A stretch of DNA of 64,000 nucleotides, taken from RGDT01 sp964630925. Lineage in GTDB: Bacteria; Planctomycetota; Planctomycetia; Gemmatales; Gemmataceae. This document shows positions 15,924 to 24,597 of the stretch, in pieces. Location of the stretch: positions 1 through 64,000 of the forward strand of contig CAZVZK010000014.1 of NCBI GenBank assembly GCA_964630925.1, written 5' to 3'. Below the pieces are notes generated by a model. It was not told the origin of the DNA. It did no database searches and was given only the letters and a program-made list of their open reading frames with translations. Position 1 is the stretch's first letter; each line of letters starts with the position of its first letter. The position numbers and the translations under genes were made by a program.

Positions 15924-17548
15924 CGTTTCTCATCCTGATGTGCGGCGCCGACCTGGCCCTCGTCGGCGGCAAGGTGTGGACCGGCGCCGGCCCCGACGCA
16001 CAGGCCGTCGCCTTCGCCAGGGGGCGCATCGTCGCCGTCGGCAAGGACGCCGACATCCGCGCCCTCGTCACGAAGGCGACACGCGTCATCGAGCTGAAGG
16101 GCCGCCGCGTCGTCCCCGGCTTCATCGACAGCCATCTGCACGTCCTCGGCGGCGGCACGCGCCTGGCCCAGGTGTCGCTCAAGCTGGCCGCCGACGAGAA
16201 GGCGTTCGCCCGCCGCCTCAAAGAGTTCGACGCGAAACTGCCGAAGGGCCGCTGGATGCTCGGCGGGGACTGGGACCACGACCGCACCTTCGGCGGCAGG
16301 CTCCCCGACGCGGCCATGATCGACAAGTACGTCCCCGGCCGCCCCGTTTTCCTGCGCCGCTACGACGGCCACATGGCGCTCGCCAACACGGCTGCGCTCA
16401 AGGAGGCCGGCGTCACCGCGAGGACGGCGGACCCGCCCGGCGGCGTGATCGTACGCAAGGCCGGCACCCGCGAGCCGACCGGCCTCCTGCGTGACAACGC
16501 GATGTCACTCGTCGATGCCGTCGTCCCCAGGCCGGATGCGTCCGAGGTCGCGGAGGCGGTGCGGGCCGCCCTCGCGGAGCTGGCGAAGGAGGGCATCACG
16601 TCGGCCGTGGACATGGACGGCAGCGACGACGCGACACGCGCCTTGCTCTTCCGCCTGTATCAGCGGCTGGCCCGCGAGGGCAAGCTGACGTGCCGCGTCG
16701 ATCTGCGCTGGCCGCTGGCGCGATGGAAGGCGTTGGCGGATCTCGGCGTCGAGGCGGGCTTCGGGGGCCAGTGGGTCCGCATCGGCGGCCTGAAGGGCTT
16801 CGCCGACGGCTCGCTGGGCAGCAGCACGGCGCGGATGAATGAGGCGTACCTGCACGAGAAGGGCAACACCGGCGTGTGGGTGACGACGCCGGCGCGGCTG
16901 CGCGAGTGGGTGACGGCGGCGGACGCCGCCGGCCTGGCCGTTTGCGTCCATGCCATCGGCGACCTCGCCAACGAGGAGATGCTCACCATCTTCGCCGAGG
17001 CGGCGAAGAAGAACGGCCCCCGCGCGTCGCGGCGTTTCCGCATCGAGCACGCCCAGCACCTGCGCCCCGCCGACTACAGGCGGTTCGCCGAGACGGGCGT
17101 GATCGCGTCGATGCAGCCGTACCACATCATCGACGACGGGCGCTGGGCCGAGGGCCGCATCGGCGCGAAGCGGTGCGAGTCCTCCTACGCCTGCCGCTCG
17201 CTGATTGATGCAGGCGCCCGGCTGGCGTTCGGCTCGGACTGGTCGGTCGCGCCGCTGTCGCCATTGCTCGGCATCGACGCCGCCGTGCATCGTCGCACGC
17301 TGGACGGCAAGCACAAGGGCGGCTGGTTCCCGATGCAGAGGATCACCGCCCGCGAGGCCTTGACGGCGTACACGCTGGGGAGCGCCTACGCAATGGGCCG
17401 CGAGAAGGATCTGGGCACCATCGAGGCAGGGAAGCTCGGGGACGTGGTGGTGCTGACACGGGACATACTGGCCGACGGCGCCGACATCGCGGCGGCGAAG
17501 GTGGCGGTGACAATCAGCGGCGGCCGCGTGGTGTTTGAGGCCGAGTGA
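15917..17548 (+). CDS. YtcJ-type amidohydrolase (metal-dependent hydrolase)
   Basis: A 543-residue protein starting at GTG, 7 bases after AAGGAGGG; a second GTG is the next codon. A short hydrophobic N-terminus (FLILMCGADLALV) leads into the amidohydrolase beta-sandwich, then the metal motif GFIDSHLHVLGGG and, downstream, conserved HAIGD and IEHAQHL histidines and the FGSDWSVAPLSP aspartate. This is the amidohydrolase-3 / YtcJ subgroup; natural substrates are mostly unknown (amides, imines, formamides). The start overlaps the stop of the prepilin-peptidase-like gene by 7 bases. Confidence 0.9.
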   Translation: MVTFLILMCGADLALVGGKVWTGAGPDAQAVAFARGRIVAVGKDADIRALVTKATRVIELKGRRVVPGFIDSHLHVLGGGTRLAQVSLKLAADEKAFARRLKEFDAKLPKGRWMLGGDWDHDRTFGGRLPDAAMIDKYVPGRPVFLRRYDGHMALANTAALKEAGVTARTADPPGGVIVRKAGTREPTGLLRDNAMSLVDAVVPRPDASEVAEAVRAALAELAKEGITSAVDMDGSDDATRALLFRLYQRLAREGKLTCRVDLRWPLARWKALADLGVEAGFGGQWVRIGGLKGFADGSLGSSTARMNEAYLHEKGNTGVWVTTPARLREWVTAADAAGLAVCVHAIGDLANEEMLTIFAEAAKKNGPRASRRFRIEHAQHLRPADYRRFAETGVIASMQPYHIIDDGRWAEGRIGAKRCESSYACRSLIDAGARLAFGSDWSVAPLSPLLGIDAAVHRRTLDGKHKGGWFPMQRITAREALTAYTLGSAYAMGREKDLGTIEAGKLGDVVVLTRDILADGADIAAAKVAVTISGGRVVFEAE

Positions 17549-17557
17549 AGCGGCCGG

Positions 17558-17586
17558 TTGCCCACACCGCTCCCGTGCGGTATCCT
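17558..17586 (+). promoter_or_regulatory. Sigma-70-type promoter for the DUF1501 gene
   Basis: TTGCCC (17558-17563), 17-base spacer, TATCCT (17581-17586). The ATG of the DUF1501 gene at 17593 lies just 6 bases past the -10 element, so the transcript may be leaderless or nearly so. Confidence 0.5.
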
Positions 17587-17592
17587 GGGATC

Positions 17593-18972
17593 ATGAACAC
17601 CACCCGCCGCGCTTTCCTCCAGGCCGGCCTCGCCGGCTTCGGCTCGCTCTCCCTCCCAGGCCTGCACTCCCTCCGCGCCGCCTCGCCCCAACGCGAGCGC
17701 ACCGCCGTCATCCTCGTCTGGCTGCGCGGCGGCGCCAGCCACCTCGACACCTACGACCCCAAGCCCGACGCCCCCGATGATTACCGCGGCCCATTCAAGG
17801 CCATCGCCACGCGTACGCCCGGCCTGCGCCTCGGCGAGCTGCTGCCGCTTCATGCCCGCTGCTCGCACCGCTTCTCCGTCGTCCGCTCGCTGGCCCACAC
17901 CGGCGGCGGCCACCCGGCCGGATCGCTCCAGGTCCTCACCGGCGACCCCGACACGAACGACAAGCCGAAGGCCGTCTACCCCGACTGGATGAGCGTCGCC
18001 CACCGCCTGCGCGACGGGCGGCGCGGCACCCTGCCCAACTACGTCGGCCTCAACCCCGTCTCGACCTACGACGGCTTCGGCATCGCCGGCCCCGGATACC
18101 TCGGGGCGGGCTACGAGCCGTTCACCGTCAACGGCGACCCCAGCGCCCCCGGCTTCCGCGTCCCCAACGTCGGCGTGCCGTCGCCCGAACGCGCCGCCGC
18201 CCTGCGCGAGCGCGTCTCGCTGCGCGAGTCGTTCGACGGCTTCCGGCGGGAGATAGATCGCGCCGGCGCCTCCGCCGCGCGGGACCGGCACGAGCGGCAG
18301 GCGTTGGACCTCCTCACCAGCCCCGCCGCCGCGCGGGCCTTCGACCTCACGCGTGAGCCGGAGAAGGTACGCGAGCGTTACGGCCTGAACGCCTGGGGCC
18401 AGCGACTGCTGATGGCCCGCCGACTCGTCGAGGCCGGCGTCGAGATCGTCACCACGTCGCTGGACGGCCCCCTGTGCGGGCGGGTGCAGAACTGGGACGA
18501 CCACGCGGTCAACCACCACATCTTCGACGCCCTCAAGTTCCGCCTGCCGGTCTTCGACCGGGCCGTCAGCGCGCTGGTGGAGGACGTGTTCGAGCGGGGG
18601 ATGGACAGGAGGGTGCTGGTGATCGTGACGGGCGAGTTCGGCCGCACGCCGAAGATCGAGCACACGGCCAGCTCGGGCGGCGGCGTGGCGAGCGGCGCGA
18701 CGGGCACGGTGCAACCGGGCCGCGACCACTGGCCGCGCGCCGGCTCGATGCTGTGGGCGGGCGGCGGCATCGCCGGCGGACAGGTCGTCGGCGCGACGGA
18801 CCGGCGCGGCGAGGACGTGACGGAGAGGCGGATGGGCCCGCAGGACTTCCTGGCGACGGTGTACCGCCACCTCGGCATCGATTACGAGCAGGTGACGCTG
18901 CCCGACCACCAGGGCCGGCCGACGCCCATCGTCCGCGACGGCAAGGCGCTGCCGGAGCTGTCGGCGGGGTGA
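17593..18972 (+). CDS. DUF1501 protein with Tat signal (sulfatase-like fold)
   Basis: A 459-residue protein beginning with a twin-arginine signal (TTRRAFLQAGLAGFGSLSL), so it is exported folded. The body is DUF1501, an alkaline-phosphatase/sulfatase-superfamily relative abundant in planctomycetes; visible landmarks are VWLRGGASHLDTYDPKPDAP, the VRSLAHTGGGHPAGS loop and VTGEFGRTPKIE. DUF1501 genes usually pair with a DUF1553/DUF1549 cytochrome gene, but none is adjacent here. A frame extension upstream to 17545 has no support. The next 286 bases, before the convergent upp gene, contain only palindromes. Confidence 0.93.
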   Translation: MNTTRRAFLQAGLAGFGSLSLPGLHSLRAASPQRERTAVILVWLRGGASHLDTYDPKPDAPDDYRGPFKAIATRTPGLRLGELLPLHARCSHRFSVVRSLAHTGGGHPAGSLQVLTGDPDTNDKPKAVYPDWMSVAHRLRDGRRGTLPNYVGLNPVSTYDGFGIAGPGYLGAGYEPFTVNGDPSAPGFRVPNVGVPSPERAAALRERVSLRESFDGFRREIDRAGASAARDRHERQALDLLTSPAAARAFDLTREPEKVRERYGLNAWGQRLLMARRLVEAGVEIVTTSLDGPLCGRVQNWDDHAVNHHIFDALKFRLPVFDRAVSALVEDVFERGMDRRVLVIVTGEFGRTPKIEHTASSGGGVASGATGTVQPGRDHWPRAGSMLWAGGGIAGGQVVGATDRRGEDVTERRMGPQDFLATVYRHLGIDYEQVTLPDHQGRPTPIVRDGKALPELSAG

Positions 18973-19078
18973 GCACACGGGCATCGCCGACCCGCCGTTG
19001 ACACCACGGGACGGGAATCGCGGGGTCTGGGGCGTCTCGCCCCCATCTCATACCGTATCGCGTTGATTCGTAGCGTAG

Positions 19079-19116
19079 GGCAGGCTGCCAGCCTGCCGCC
19101 GGGCCGCAGGCCCGGC
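19079..19116. repeat. Two adjacent GC-rich hairpins between convergent genes
   Basis: GGCAGGCTGCCAGCCTGCC (19079-19097) and GCCGGGCCGCAGGCCCGGC (19098-19116) are back-to-back perfect inverted repeats. They lie in the 286-base gap between DUF1501 (plus) and upp (minus) and could act as a two-way transcription end. No poly-T tract follows. The rest of this gap shows no gene. Confidence 0.6.
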
Positions 19117-19258
19117 CAGCATGTGCGTCGCCCGGAGGGAACGATTCAACCCGATCCGGTGTCACCGGGTGGCTCGGGGTGACGGCTCTGCGGAGCCCGG
19201 GACGATGAGCCCCGTTCACGGCGCTTGGGCGCGGAGCCCCGTCGTGTCCGGCGGGGCG

Positions 19259-19879
19259 TCACGTCGTGCCATACTGCCGGTCGCCGGCATCGCCCAGGCC
19301 GGGCACGATGTAGCCCTTCTCGTTGAGGTGGCTGTCAATCGCCCCGAGGTGCAGCGTCACCTCCGGGTGGGCCGCCCGCATCGCCGCCACCCCCTCCGGC
19401 GCGGCGATCAGCCCGAGGAACTTGATGTTCCGCAGCCCCGCCCGCTTCAACAGCGTGATCGTCTCGATGGCCGACCCGCCCGTGGCGAGCATCGGGTCGA
19501 GGACGAGCGCCAGGTCCAGCGCCAGGGCGCCGGGCAGCTTGTTGTAGTACGTCACCGGACGCAGCGTGTCATGGTCGCGGTACAGCCCCAGGTGCCACAC
19601 CACGGCCTCGGGCAACAGCTCGATGATGGCGTCGGCCATGCCCAGGCCCGCCCGGAGGATCGGCATCAGCCCGACGCGGCAGGCTAGCCGCTGGCCCGTC
19701 ATCTCGGCGAGCGGCGTGCGGACGGTGTACGGCTCGGTCGGGGCGTCGATGAGCGCCTCGTGGAACAGCAGACGCGACAGGTCGCGCACCAGGGCGCGGA
19801 ATTCCGGCACGCCCGTGGCCACGTCGCGCAGACGGGCCAGCTTGTGGGCCACCAGGGGGTGTCGGCTCACATTCACCAT
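19259..19879 (-). CDS. upp: Uracil phosphoribosyltransferase
   Basis: A 206-residue cytoplasmic enzyme of pyrimidine salvage that makes UMP from uracil and PRPP. Diagnostic segments are all present: MPILRAGLGMADAIIELLPEA in the middle, the PRPP-binding loop LVLDPMLATGGSA, and the uracil-binding C-terminus GYIVPGLGDAGDRQYGT. Length matches the family (about 208). It stands alone between a palindrome-rich gap and a divergently transcribed membrane protein gene. Confidence 0.96.
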   Translation of the reverse strand: MVNVSRHPLVAHKLARLRDVATGVPEFRALVRDLSRLLFHEALIDAPTEPYTVRTPLAEMTGQRLACRVGLMPILRAGLGMADAIIELLPEAVVWHLGLYRDHDTLRPVTYYNKLPGALALDLALVLDPMLATGGSAIETITLLKRAGLRNIKFLGLIAAPEGVAAMRAAHPEVTLHLGAIDSHLNEKGYIVPGLGDAGDRQYGTT

Positions 19880-19997
19880 GTGGGCAGGTCCTGATTCGTT
19901 GGGGCAGGCTCCATCTTACCGGGGGGAGGTGTGCCGGCTATCCTGCCCCGAGGCGGCGAAGGCCAGGGAGGCCGACCCGCCGCTGAAAGGGGCCGTC

Positions 19998-20537
19998 ATG
20001 GCGACGCCTACATCCCGACCGGGTGTGGTCCTGTTCGGACCAGCAATCACCGGGCTACTCCTCCTGCTCATCTTCGTGTGGGCCGCGACAGAAGGGGTGA
20101 AGGCCGTCGCCCTGGAATCGGCCCCCGACTGGACGCCCCCACCGCTCAGCCGCGTATCGCGGCTCCGGTTGGCCGTCTTCGGCCTCGTGGCCCACCGTGA
20201 CAGGCTCCAGCTCGACTTCTCCGTCGAGCGCCTGCCGGGCGAAGGCATCGGATGGAGGCCACGCACCCGGACCACCGACATCCTCAGCGTGAGTTATTGG
20301 GACCGCCGTGGTGAGCGAATCGCGAAGGAGGACGCTGATTTCACACACGACTTCGCCTTCGCCTACTCTGACGACATCCTGAGGGAAGACATCACCGTGG
20401 ACCTCCACCCGCCGGCGGAGGCGGCCTGGTTCGCCATCGAGTTCGGGTGGGGGAGCGGTGCCATCGGCCCGATGCTCATCCGCGGCCTCGCGAAACCGGC
20501 CCCGGTCCCCGCTCGCGGTCAGCGTGGCGCCCGATGA
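19998..20537 (+). CDS. Hypothetical membrane-anchored protein
   Basis: A 179-residue protein starting MATPTSRPG, preceded by GAAAGGGG. One transmembrane helix at about residues 9-29 is followed by an extracytoplasmic domain with beta-strand-like alternation (DRLQLDFSVERLPGEG) and a Trp-rich segment (AAWFAIEFGWGSGAIG). I do not recognise the family. It converges on ispD with a 10-base gap. Confidence 0.6.
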   Translation: MATPTSRPGVVLFGPAITGLLLLLIFVWAATEGVKAVALESAPDWTPPPLSRVSRLRLAVFGLVAHRDRLQLDFSVERLPGEGIGWRPRTRTTDILSVSYWDRRGERIAKEDADFTHDFAFAYSDDILREDITVDLHPPAEAAWFAIEFGWGSGAIGPMLIRGLAKPAPVPARGQRGAR

Positions 20538-20547
20538 GCCGGCGCGT

Positions 20548-21288
20548 TCACCATTTCGCCTCGTCCTCGAACGGGTGGGCCGCACGCGGCACCTTCGGCG
20601 CCGGACGCGACTTCAGGATCGCCGCCGCCAACGCCAGGTCATCCGGCTCCGTGATCTTGATGTTCGTCGCCGACCCGGCGATCAGATGCACCGGGTAGCC
20701 CGCCGCCTCCACGAGCTGGGCGTCGTCGGTGATGTCGGCGCCCAGGGTCGCCCGCCGTGCGTGGGCGTCGAGGATGATCTCGCGGCGGAACACCTGCGGC
20801 GTCTGCGCCAGCCACAGCCCCTTGCGTGGCACCGTCGCCTCGACCTTGTGCGACACGTCGGCCCGCTTCACCGTGTCGCTCACCGGCACCGCCAGGAGCG
20901 ACGCCCCGGTCTTCGCGGCGCTGGAAAAGACGGCGTCGATCAGCGAAGATGAGATGCAGGGCCGGGCCGCGTCGTGGATGGCCACCAGCTCGGCGTCCTC
21001 CTTGACACGCTTCAGCGCGTTAGCGACGGAGTCGAATCTCTCGGCCCCGCCGGTGACGACCTCGGCGCCGAGCAGCCCGAGGTGCGGCCCGAGCTTGCCG
21101 CGGACGTGCTCCATGTCCTCCGGCGCGACGACGAGGAGGGTCTGCACCACGTCGGGGCGGTTGACGAAGGCCTCGACGGTGCGCAGACAGACGGCCCGGC
21201 CATCGAGGGCCGCGAAGACCTTCTTGTCCTTGCCGCCGAAACGCGAGGACTTGCCGGCGGCAGGCAGGATGACGGCGACGCGAGCCAT
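20548..21288 (-). CDS. ispD: 2-C-methyl-D-erythritol 4-phosphate cytidylyltransferase
   Basis: A 246-residue enzyme of the MEP isoprenoid pathway that transfers CMP to methylerythritol phosphate. The nucleotide-binding N-terminus VILPAAGKSSRFGGKDKK (about residues 6-23) matches the IspD signature, as do AIHDAARPCIS in the middle and AQTPQVFRRE plus ITDDAQLVEAAG later; IKITEPDDL near the end is typical. The C-terminal tail is about 15 residues longer than usual. The upstream frame extension to 21936 is antisense to the FGGY kinase and rejected. It is transcribed divergently from the kinase with only 27 bases between starts. Confidence 0.95.
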   Translation of the reverse strand: MARVAVILPAAGKSSRFGGKDKKVFAALDGRAVCLRTVEAFVNRPDVVQTLLVVAPEDMEHVRGKLGPHLGLLGAEVVTGGAERFDSVANALKRVKEDAELVAIHDAARPCISSSLIDAVFSSAAKTGASLLAVPVSDTVKRADVSHKVEATVPRKGLWLAQTPQVFRREIILDAHARRATLGADITDDAQLVEAAGYPVHLIAGSATNIKITEPDDLALAAAILKSRPAPKVPRAAHPFEDEAKW

Positions 21289-21315
21289 GACGGTGGCCCT
21301 CGGGGGATGATGTCC

Positions 21316-22719
21316 ATGATACCAACCGTGATCGGCATCGACCTCGGGACGACGACCATCACGGCGCTCGCCGTCGATACGCGGACGTGGCAAGTCATCG
21401 CCTGTGAGACGGCGCCGACGCCGCGCCTCGACACGCCCCCCGGGCGTTCCGAGTCCGACGCCGACGCCATCGTCCGCGCCGCCGGCGGGCTCCTGGAGAA
21501 GGTGCGGACGGACCCCCGCTCCCCCGTCGGCGTCACCGGCCAGCAGCACGGCGTGGTGGTCGTCGATGACGGCCTGAATCCGCTGACGCCGCTCATCGGC
21601 TGGCAGGACAGGCGTGCCGACGGCGCGGTCCTGGAGAAGGCCCGTGCCCTCGTGGGCGACACGTCGAAGCGGACGGGGTGCCGCCTGTCGAACGGCTACG
21701 GCGCGGTGACGCTGTTCGCCCTGAAGGAGGAGGGCCGCCTGCCGCGCGGGACCGCCTGCACGCTGATGGACTTCTTCGTCGCCCGCCTGAACGGCGAGCC
21801 GCCCGTGACCGACCCGACCTGCGCCGCCTCGCTCGGCTGCTACGACGTGGTGCGTGGCGTGTGGGACGCCGAGATACTGGGGGCGCTGGGCCTCCCGCCC
21901 GAGATGTTCCCCGAGGTGCGGCCCACACACACCCACCTGGGCGACAACCAGGCGTCGTTCCTCGGCAGCGTGACGGCCCCGGACACGACGGTCCTTGTCA
22001 ACGTCGGCACGGGCGGCCAGGTGTCGGCGTACTCGCCCGACTTCCGCCTCACGGACACCATCGAGGCGCGGCCATTCCCCGGCGGCGGGTATCTGCTCGT
22101 CAGCGCGGGCCTGTGCGGCGGGGCGTCCCTGGCGGCGCTGACGGGGTTGTTCGCGACCCCACCCTCCGACGGTCTTGTAGGTCGGGTCGAGTCTTCGAGG
22201 CCCGACTCTTCGCCTTCATTCGGTGTCGCTGCGCTCCCGGAGCAGCATCGTCGGGCCTCGAAGACTCGACCCGACCTACAGGAGACGAGCCAGGACCCCA
22301 TCGCCGACCTCGTCTCCCTCGCAGAATCCGTCCCACCTGGGTGCGACGGCCTCGTCTGCGAGCCGTACTTCCACGGCTCCCGCCATGACCCCGCCAAACG
22401 CGCCTCCTTCACCGGCATCACCGCCGCCAACCTCACCCCCGGCCACATGGCGCGCGCGGTGATGGAAGGCATGGCACGCATCTTCGCCGCCAGCTATGAT
22501 CGCCTGAAGGGGTTGCGCGGCCCGGCCGCCTCCCTCGCCGGGGCGGGCAACGGCCTGCGGGCCAACCCACTCCTCTGCCGCATGGTGGAGGAGGCGTTCG
22601 GCATGCCCCTCGCCCTGCCGCCGCACCGCGAGGAGGCGGCATTCGGGGCCGCCCTCGTCGCCGCCGTCGGGGCCGGCTTCCACCCCGGTTTCCTCCACGC
22701 CCGCACCGTCCGAGGGTGA
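21316..22719 (+). CDS. FGGY-family carbohydrate kinase (sedoheptulokinase/xylulokinase-like)
   Basis: A 467-residue sugar kinase. The ATP-binding opening IGIDLGTTTITALAVD, the TGQQHGVVVVD strand, the substrate DRRADGAVLEKA region, NVGTGGQVSAY and the C-terminal GAGNGLRANPLLCRMVEEAFG are all FGGY features; the compact size and NVGT motif point toward sedoheptulokinase. I chose the ATG at 21316 because GGGGG lies 9 bases upstream; ATGs at 21307 and 21310 are alternatives. Residues about 287-322 are encoded by a perfect palindrome (22176-22280) and look inserted: they are Arg/Ser/Pro-rich and interrupt the family pattern. The aldehyde dehydrogenase gene follows after one base. Confidence 0.85.
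   Translation: MIPTVIGIDLGTTTITALAVDTRTWQVIACETAPTPRLDTPPGRSESDADAIVRAAGGLLEKVRTDPRSPVGVTGQQHGVVVVDDGLNPLTPLIGWQDRRADGAVLEKARALVGDTSKRTGCRLSNGYGAVTLFALKEEGRLPRGTACTLMDFFVARLNGEPPVTDPTCAASLGCYDVVRGVWDAEILGALGLPPEMFPEVRPTHTHLGDNQASFLGSVTAPDTTVLVNVGTGGQVSAYSPDFRLTDTIEARPFPGGGYLLVSAGLCGGASLAALTGLFATPPSDGLVGRVESSRPDSSPSFGVAALPEQHRRASKTRPDLQETSQDPIADLVSLAESVPPGCDGLVCEPYFHGSRHDPAKRASFTGITAANLTPGHMARAVMEGMARIFAASYDRLKGLRGPAASLAGAGNGLRANPLLCRMVEEAFGMPLALPPHREEAAFGAALVAAVGAGFHPGFLHARTVRG
22176..22280. repeat. Palindromic element, family B copy 1, inside a coding region
   Basis: Perfect 30-base inverted arms (22176-22205 and 22251-22280; the arm starts TGTAGGTCGGGTCGAGTCTT) with a 45-base interior. The whole 105-base block is a multiple of three and leaves the FGGY kinase frame intact. 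The outer sequence CTTGTAGGTCG recurs in the palindrome at 50779-50894. Confidence 0.9.
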
Positions 22720-22720
22720 A

Positions 22721-24175
22721 ATGCGAACCATCCTGAACCATATCGACGGCCGCGACGAGGGCGCCTTCGACTTCGTCGAAAGGCCCGACCCCGCCACCGG
22801 CCTGCCTTCGGTGCAGGTCCCCGTCACCAACGCCGCCACGGTCGGCCGGGCCGTCGAAGCCGCCCGCGCCGCCTTCCCCGCGTGGTCGCGCACGCCGCCC
22901 GGTGAACGCGCACGCCTCCTGAACGCCCTGGCCACCAACATCGACCAGGCCCACGACGACCTGGCCCGCCTCGAGTCCCAGGACACCGGCAAGCCGTTCC
23001 ACCTCGCCTTCTCCCTCGACATCCCCCGCGCCAGCCACAACTTCCGCTTCTTCGCCACCGCCATCCAGCAATTCCACGGCGAGGCGTACCGCACGGGGCG
23101 CGAGGCCCTCAACTACGTCCTGCATCAGCCGCGCGGCGTCGCGGGGTGCATCTCCCCCTGGAACCTGCCGCTCTACCTGTTCACCTGGAAGATCGCCCCC
23201 GCCCTGGCCGCCGGCTGCACCGTCGTCGCCAAGCCCTCAGAGCTGACGCCCTCCACCGCCTACCTCCTCGGCGCCCTCGCCCGCAAGGCCGGCCTCCCAC
23301 CCGGCGTCCTCAACATCGTCCACGGCCCCGGCAGCACCGGCGAGGCCATCGTCTCCCACCCCCGCGTCGGCACCATCTCGTTCACCGGCGGCTCCGTCAC
23401 CGGGGCACGCATCGCCGGCATCGCCGCCCCGCTCTACAAGAAGGTCGCCCTGGAGATGGGCGGCAAGAACCCCACGCTCGTCTTCGCCGACGCCGACATG
23501 GAGCAGGCCCTAGCCGGCACCATGCGGGCCGCCTTCGACAACCAGGGCCAGATCTGCCTGTGCGGCTCGCGCATCCTCGTCGAGGAGAAGATCTACCCCG
23601 CCTTCGTCGAAAAACTGGTCGAGCGTGCCAGGGCACTGCGCGTCGGCGACCCCCTGGAGCAATCCACGCAACAAGGGGCCGTCATCTCGGCCCAGCACCG
23701 CGACAAGATCCTCGGCTACATCGACCTCGCGAAGAAGGAAGGCGGCAAGATCCTCTGCGGCGGCGGCGTGCCCGAGTCTCTCCCGGACCGCTGCAAGGGC
23801 GGGTACTTCGTCGCCCCGACGGTCGTGACCGGCCTGTCCCCCTCCTGCCGCACCAACCAGGAGGAGGTCTTCGGCCCGTTCGCCTCCGTCACCCCGTTCC
23901 GGGGCGAGCGCGAGGCGCTGGAGATCGCCAACGGCACCAACTACGGCCTCTCCGCCAGCGTCTGGACCTCGGACGTCGGCCGGGCGCACCGCGTCGCCGA
24001 GGCGCTGGAGTGCGGCACCGTGTGGGTCAACTGTTGGCTCCTGCGTGACCTGCGCGTCCCCTTCGGCGGGGCCAAGCAGAGCAGCATCGGCCGCGAGGGC
24101 GGCGACTACGCCCTCAAGTTCTTCACCGACCCGAAGACGGTGTGCATCAAGTACCCCGACGAGGTGCCGACATGA
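22721..24175 (+). CDS. ALDH8-type aldehyde dehydrogenase (2-aminomuconate/hydroxymuconate semialdehyde dehydrogenase-like)
   Basis: A 484-residue NAD-dependent aldehyde dehydrogenase. Catalytic Cys 279 lies in FDNQGQICLCGSR, general base Glu 245 in LEMGGKN, and Asn 148 in SPWNLP. The C-terminal segment NCWLLRDLRVPFGGAKQSSIGREGG is characteristic of the ALDH8 branch, which oxidises 2-aminomuconate and 2-hydroxymuconate semialdehydes in tryptophan/kynurenine and catechol breakdown. The following RidA-family gene overlaps its stop by 4 bases, the same pairing as aminomuconate dehydrogenase and deaminase genes. No dioxygenase or decarboxylase of the pathway is in the window. Confidence 0.88.
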   Translation: MRTILNHIDGRDEGAFDFVERPDPATGLPSVQVPVTNAATVGRAVEAARAAFPAWSRTPPGERARLLNALATNIDQAHDDLARLESQDTGKPFHLAFSLDIPRASHNFRFFATAIQQFHGEAYRTGREALNYVLHQPRGVAGCISPWNLPLYLFTWKIAPALAAGCTVVAKPSELTPSTAYLLGALARKAGLPPGVLNIVHGPGSTGEAIVSHPRVGTISFTGGSVTGARIAGIAAPLYKKVALEMGGKNPTLVFADADMEQALAGTMRAAFDNQGQICLCGSRILVEEKIYPAFVEKLVERARALRVGDPLEQSTQQGAVISAQHRDKILGYIDLAKKEGGKILCGGGVPESLPDRCKGGYFVAPTVVTGLSPSCRTNQEEVFGPFASVTPFRGEREALEIANGTNYGLSASVWTSDVGRAHRVAEALECGTVWVNCWLLRDLRVPFGGAKQSSIGREGGDYALKFFTDPKTVCIKYPDEVPT

Positions 24176-24597
24176 GCGAGATCATCGCCGGCGGGGCGCC
24201 GCGCCCGGTCGGGCTGTACCCGCACGCCCGCCGTGTGGGCGACCTGCTGTTCCTCTCCGGCCTCGGCCCGCGCGACCCGGCGACGAACGCCATCCCGGCC
24301 ACCTTCCGCGAGGAGTGCCACGCGGTCTTCCGCAACGTCCGCACCGTGCTGGAGGCCGCCGGCGCGCGGTGGGACGACATCGTGGACGTGACGGTCTTCC
24401 TCACGGACATGAAGACGGACTTCACCACCTACAACGAGGTGTACGCGGAGTACTTCGCCGCCAACCGCCCCACGCGGACCACCGTCGGCGTCGTCGCCCT
24501 GCCGACCGCCATCCGCATCGAGCTAAAGGTCATCGCCAACTTGCAGGGGTCAGGGGTCAGGGATCAGGGGTCAGCAAAGAAAGAGAACAGCCAGTGA
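24172..24597 (+). CDS. RidA/YjgF family deaminase (2-aminomuconate deaminase-like)
   Basis: A 141-residue protein starting at the ATG that overlaps the dehydrogenase stop (ATGA). The RidA fold is clear: VGDLLFLSGLGPRDP at the N-terminus, the helix FRNVRTVLEAAGARWDDIVDVTVFLTDM, and RTTVGVVALPTAIRIELKVIA at the C-terminus. Coupling to an ALDH8 enzyme suggests the 2-aminomuconate deaminase branch. A conserved RidA would end near residue 125; here the last roughly 16 residues (from GSGVRDQGS) are translated from a palindromic repeat that begins at 24543, so the natural stop has probably been lost. Confidence 0.85.
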   Translation: MSEIIAGGAPRPVGLYPHARRVGDLLFLSGLGPRDPATNAIPATFREECHAVFRNVRTVLEAAGARWDDIVDVTVFLTDMKTDFTTYNEVYAEYFAANRPTRTTVGVVALPTAIRIELKVIANLQGSGVRDQGSAKKENSQ

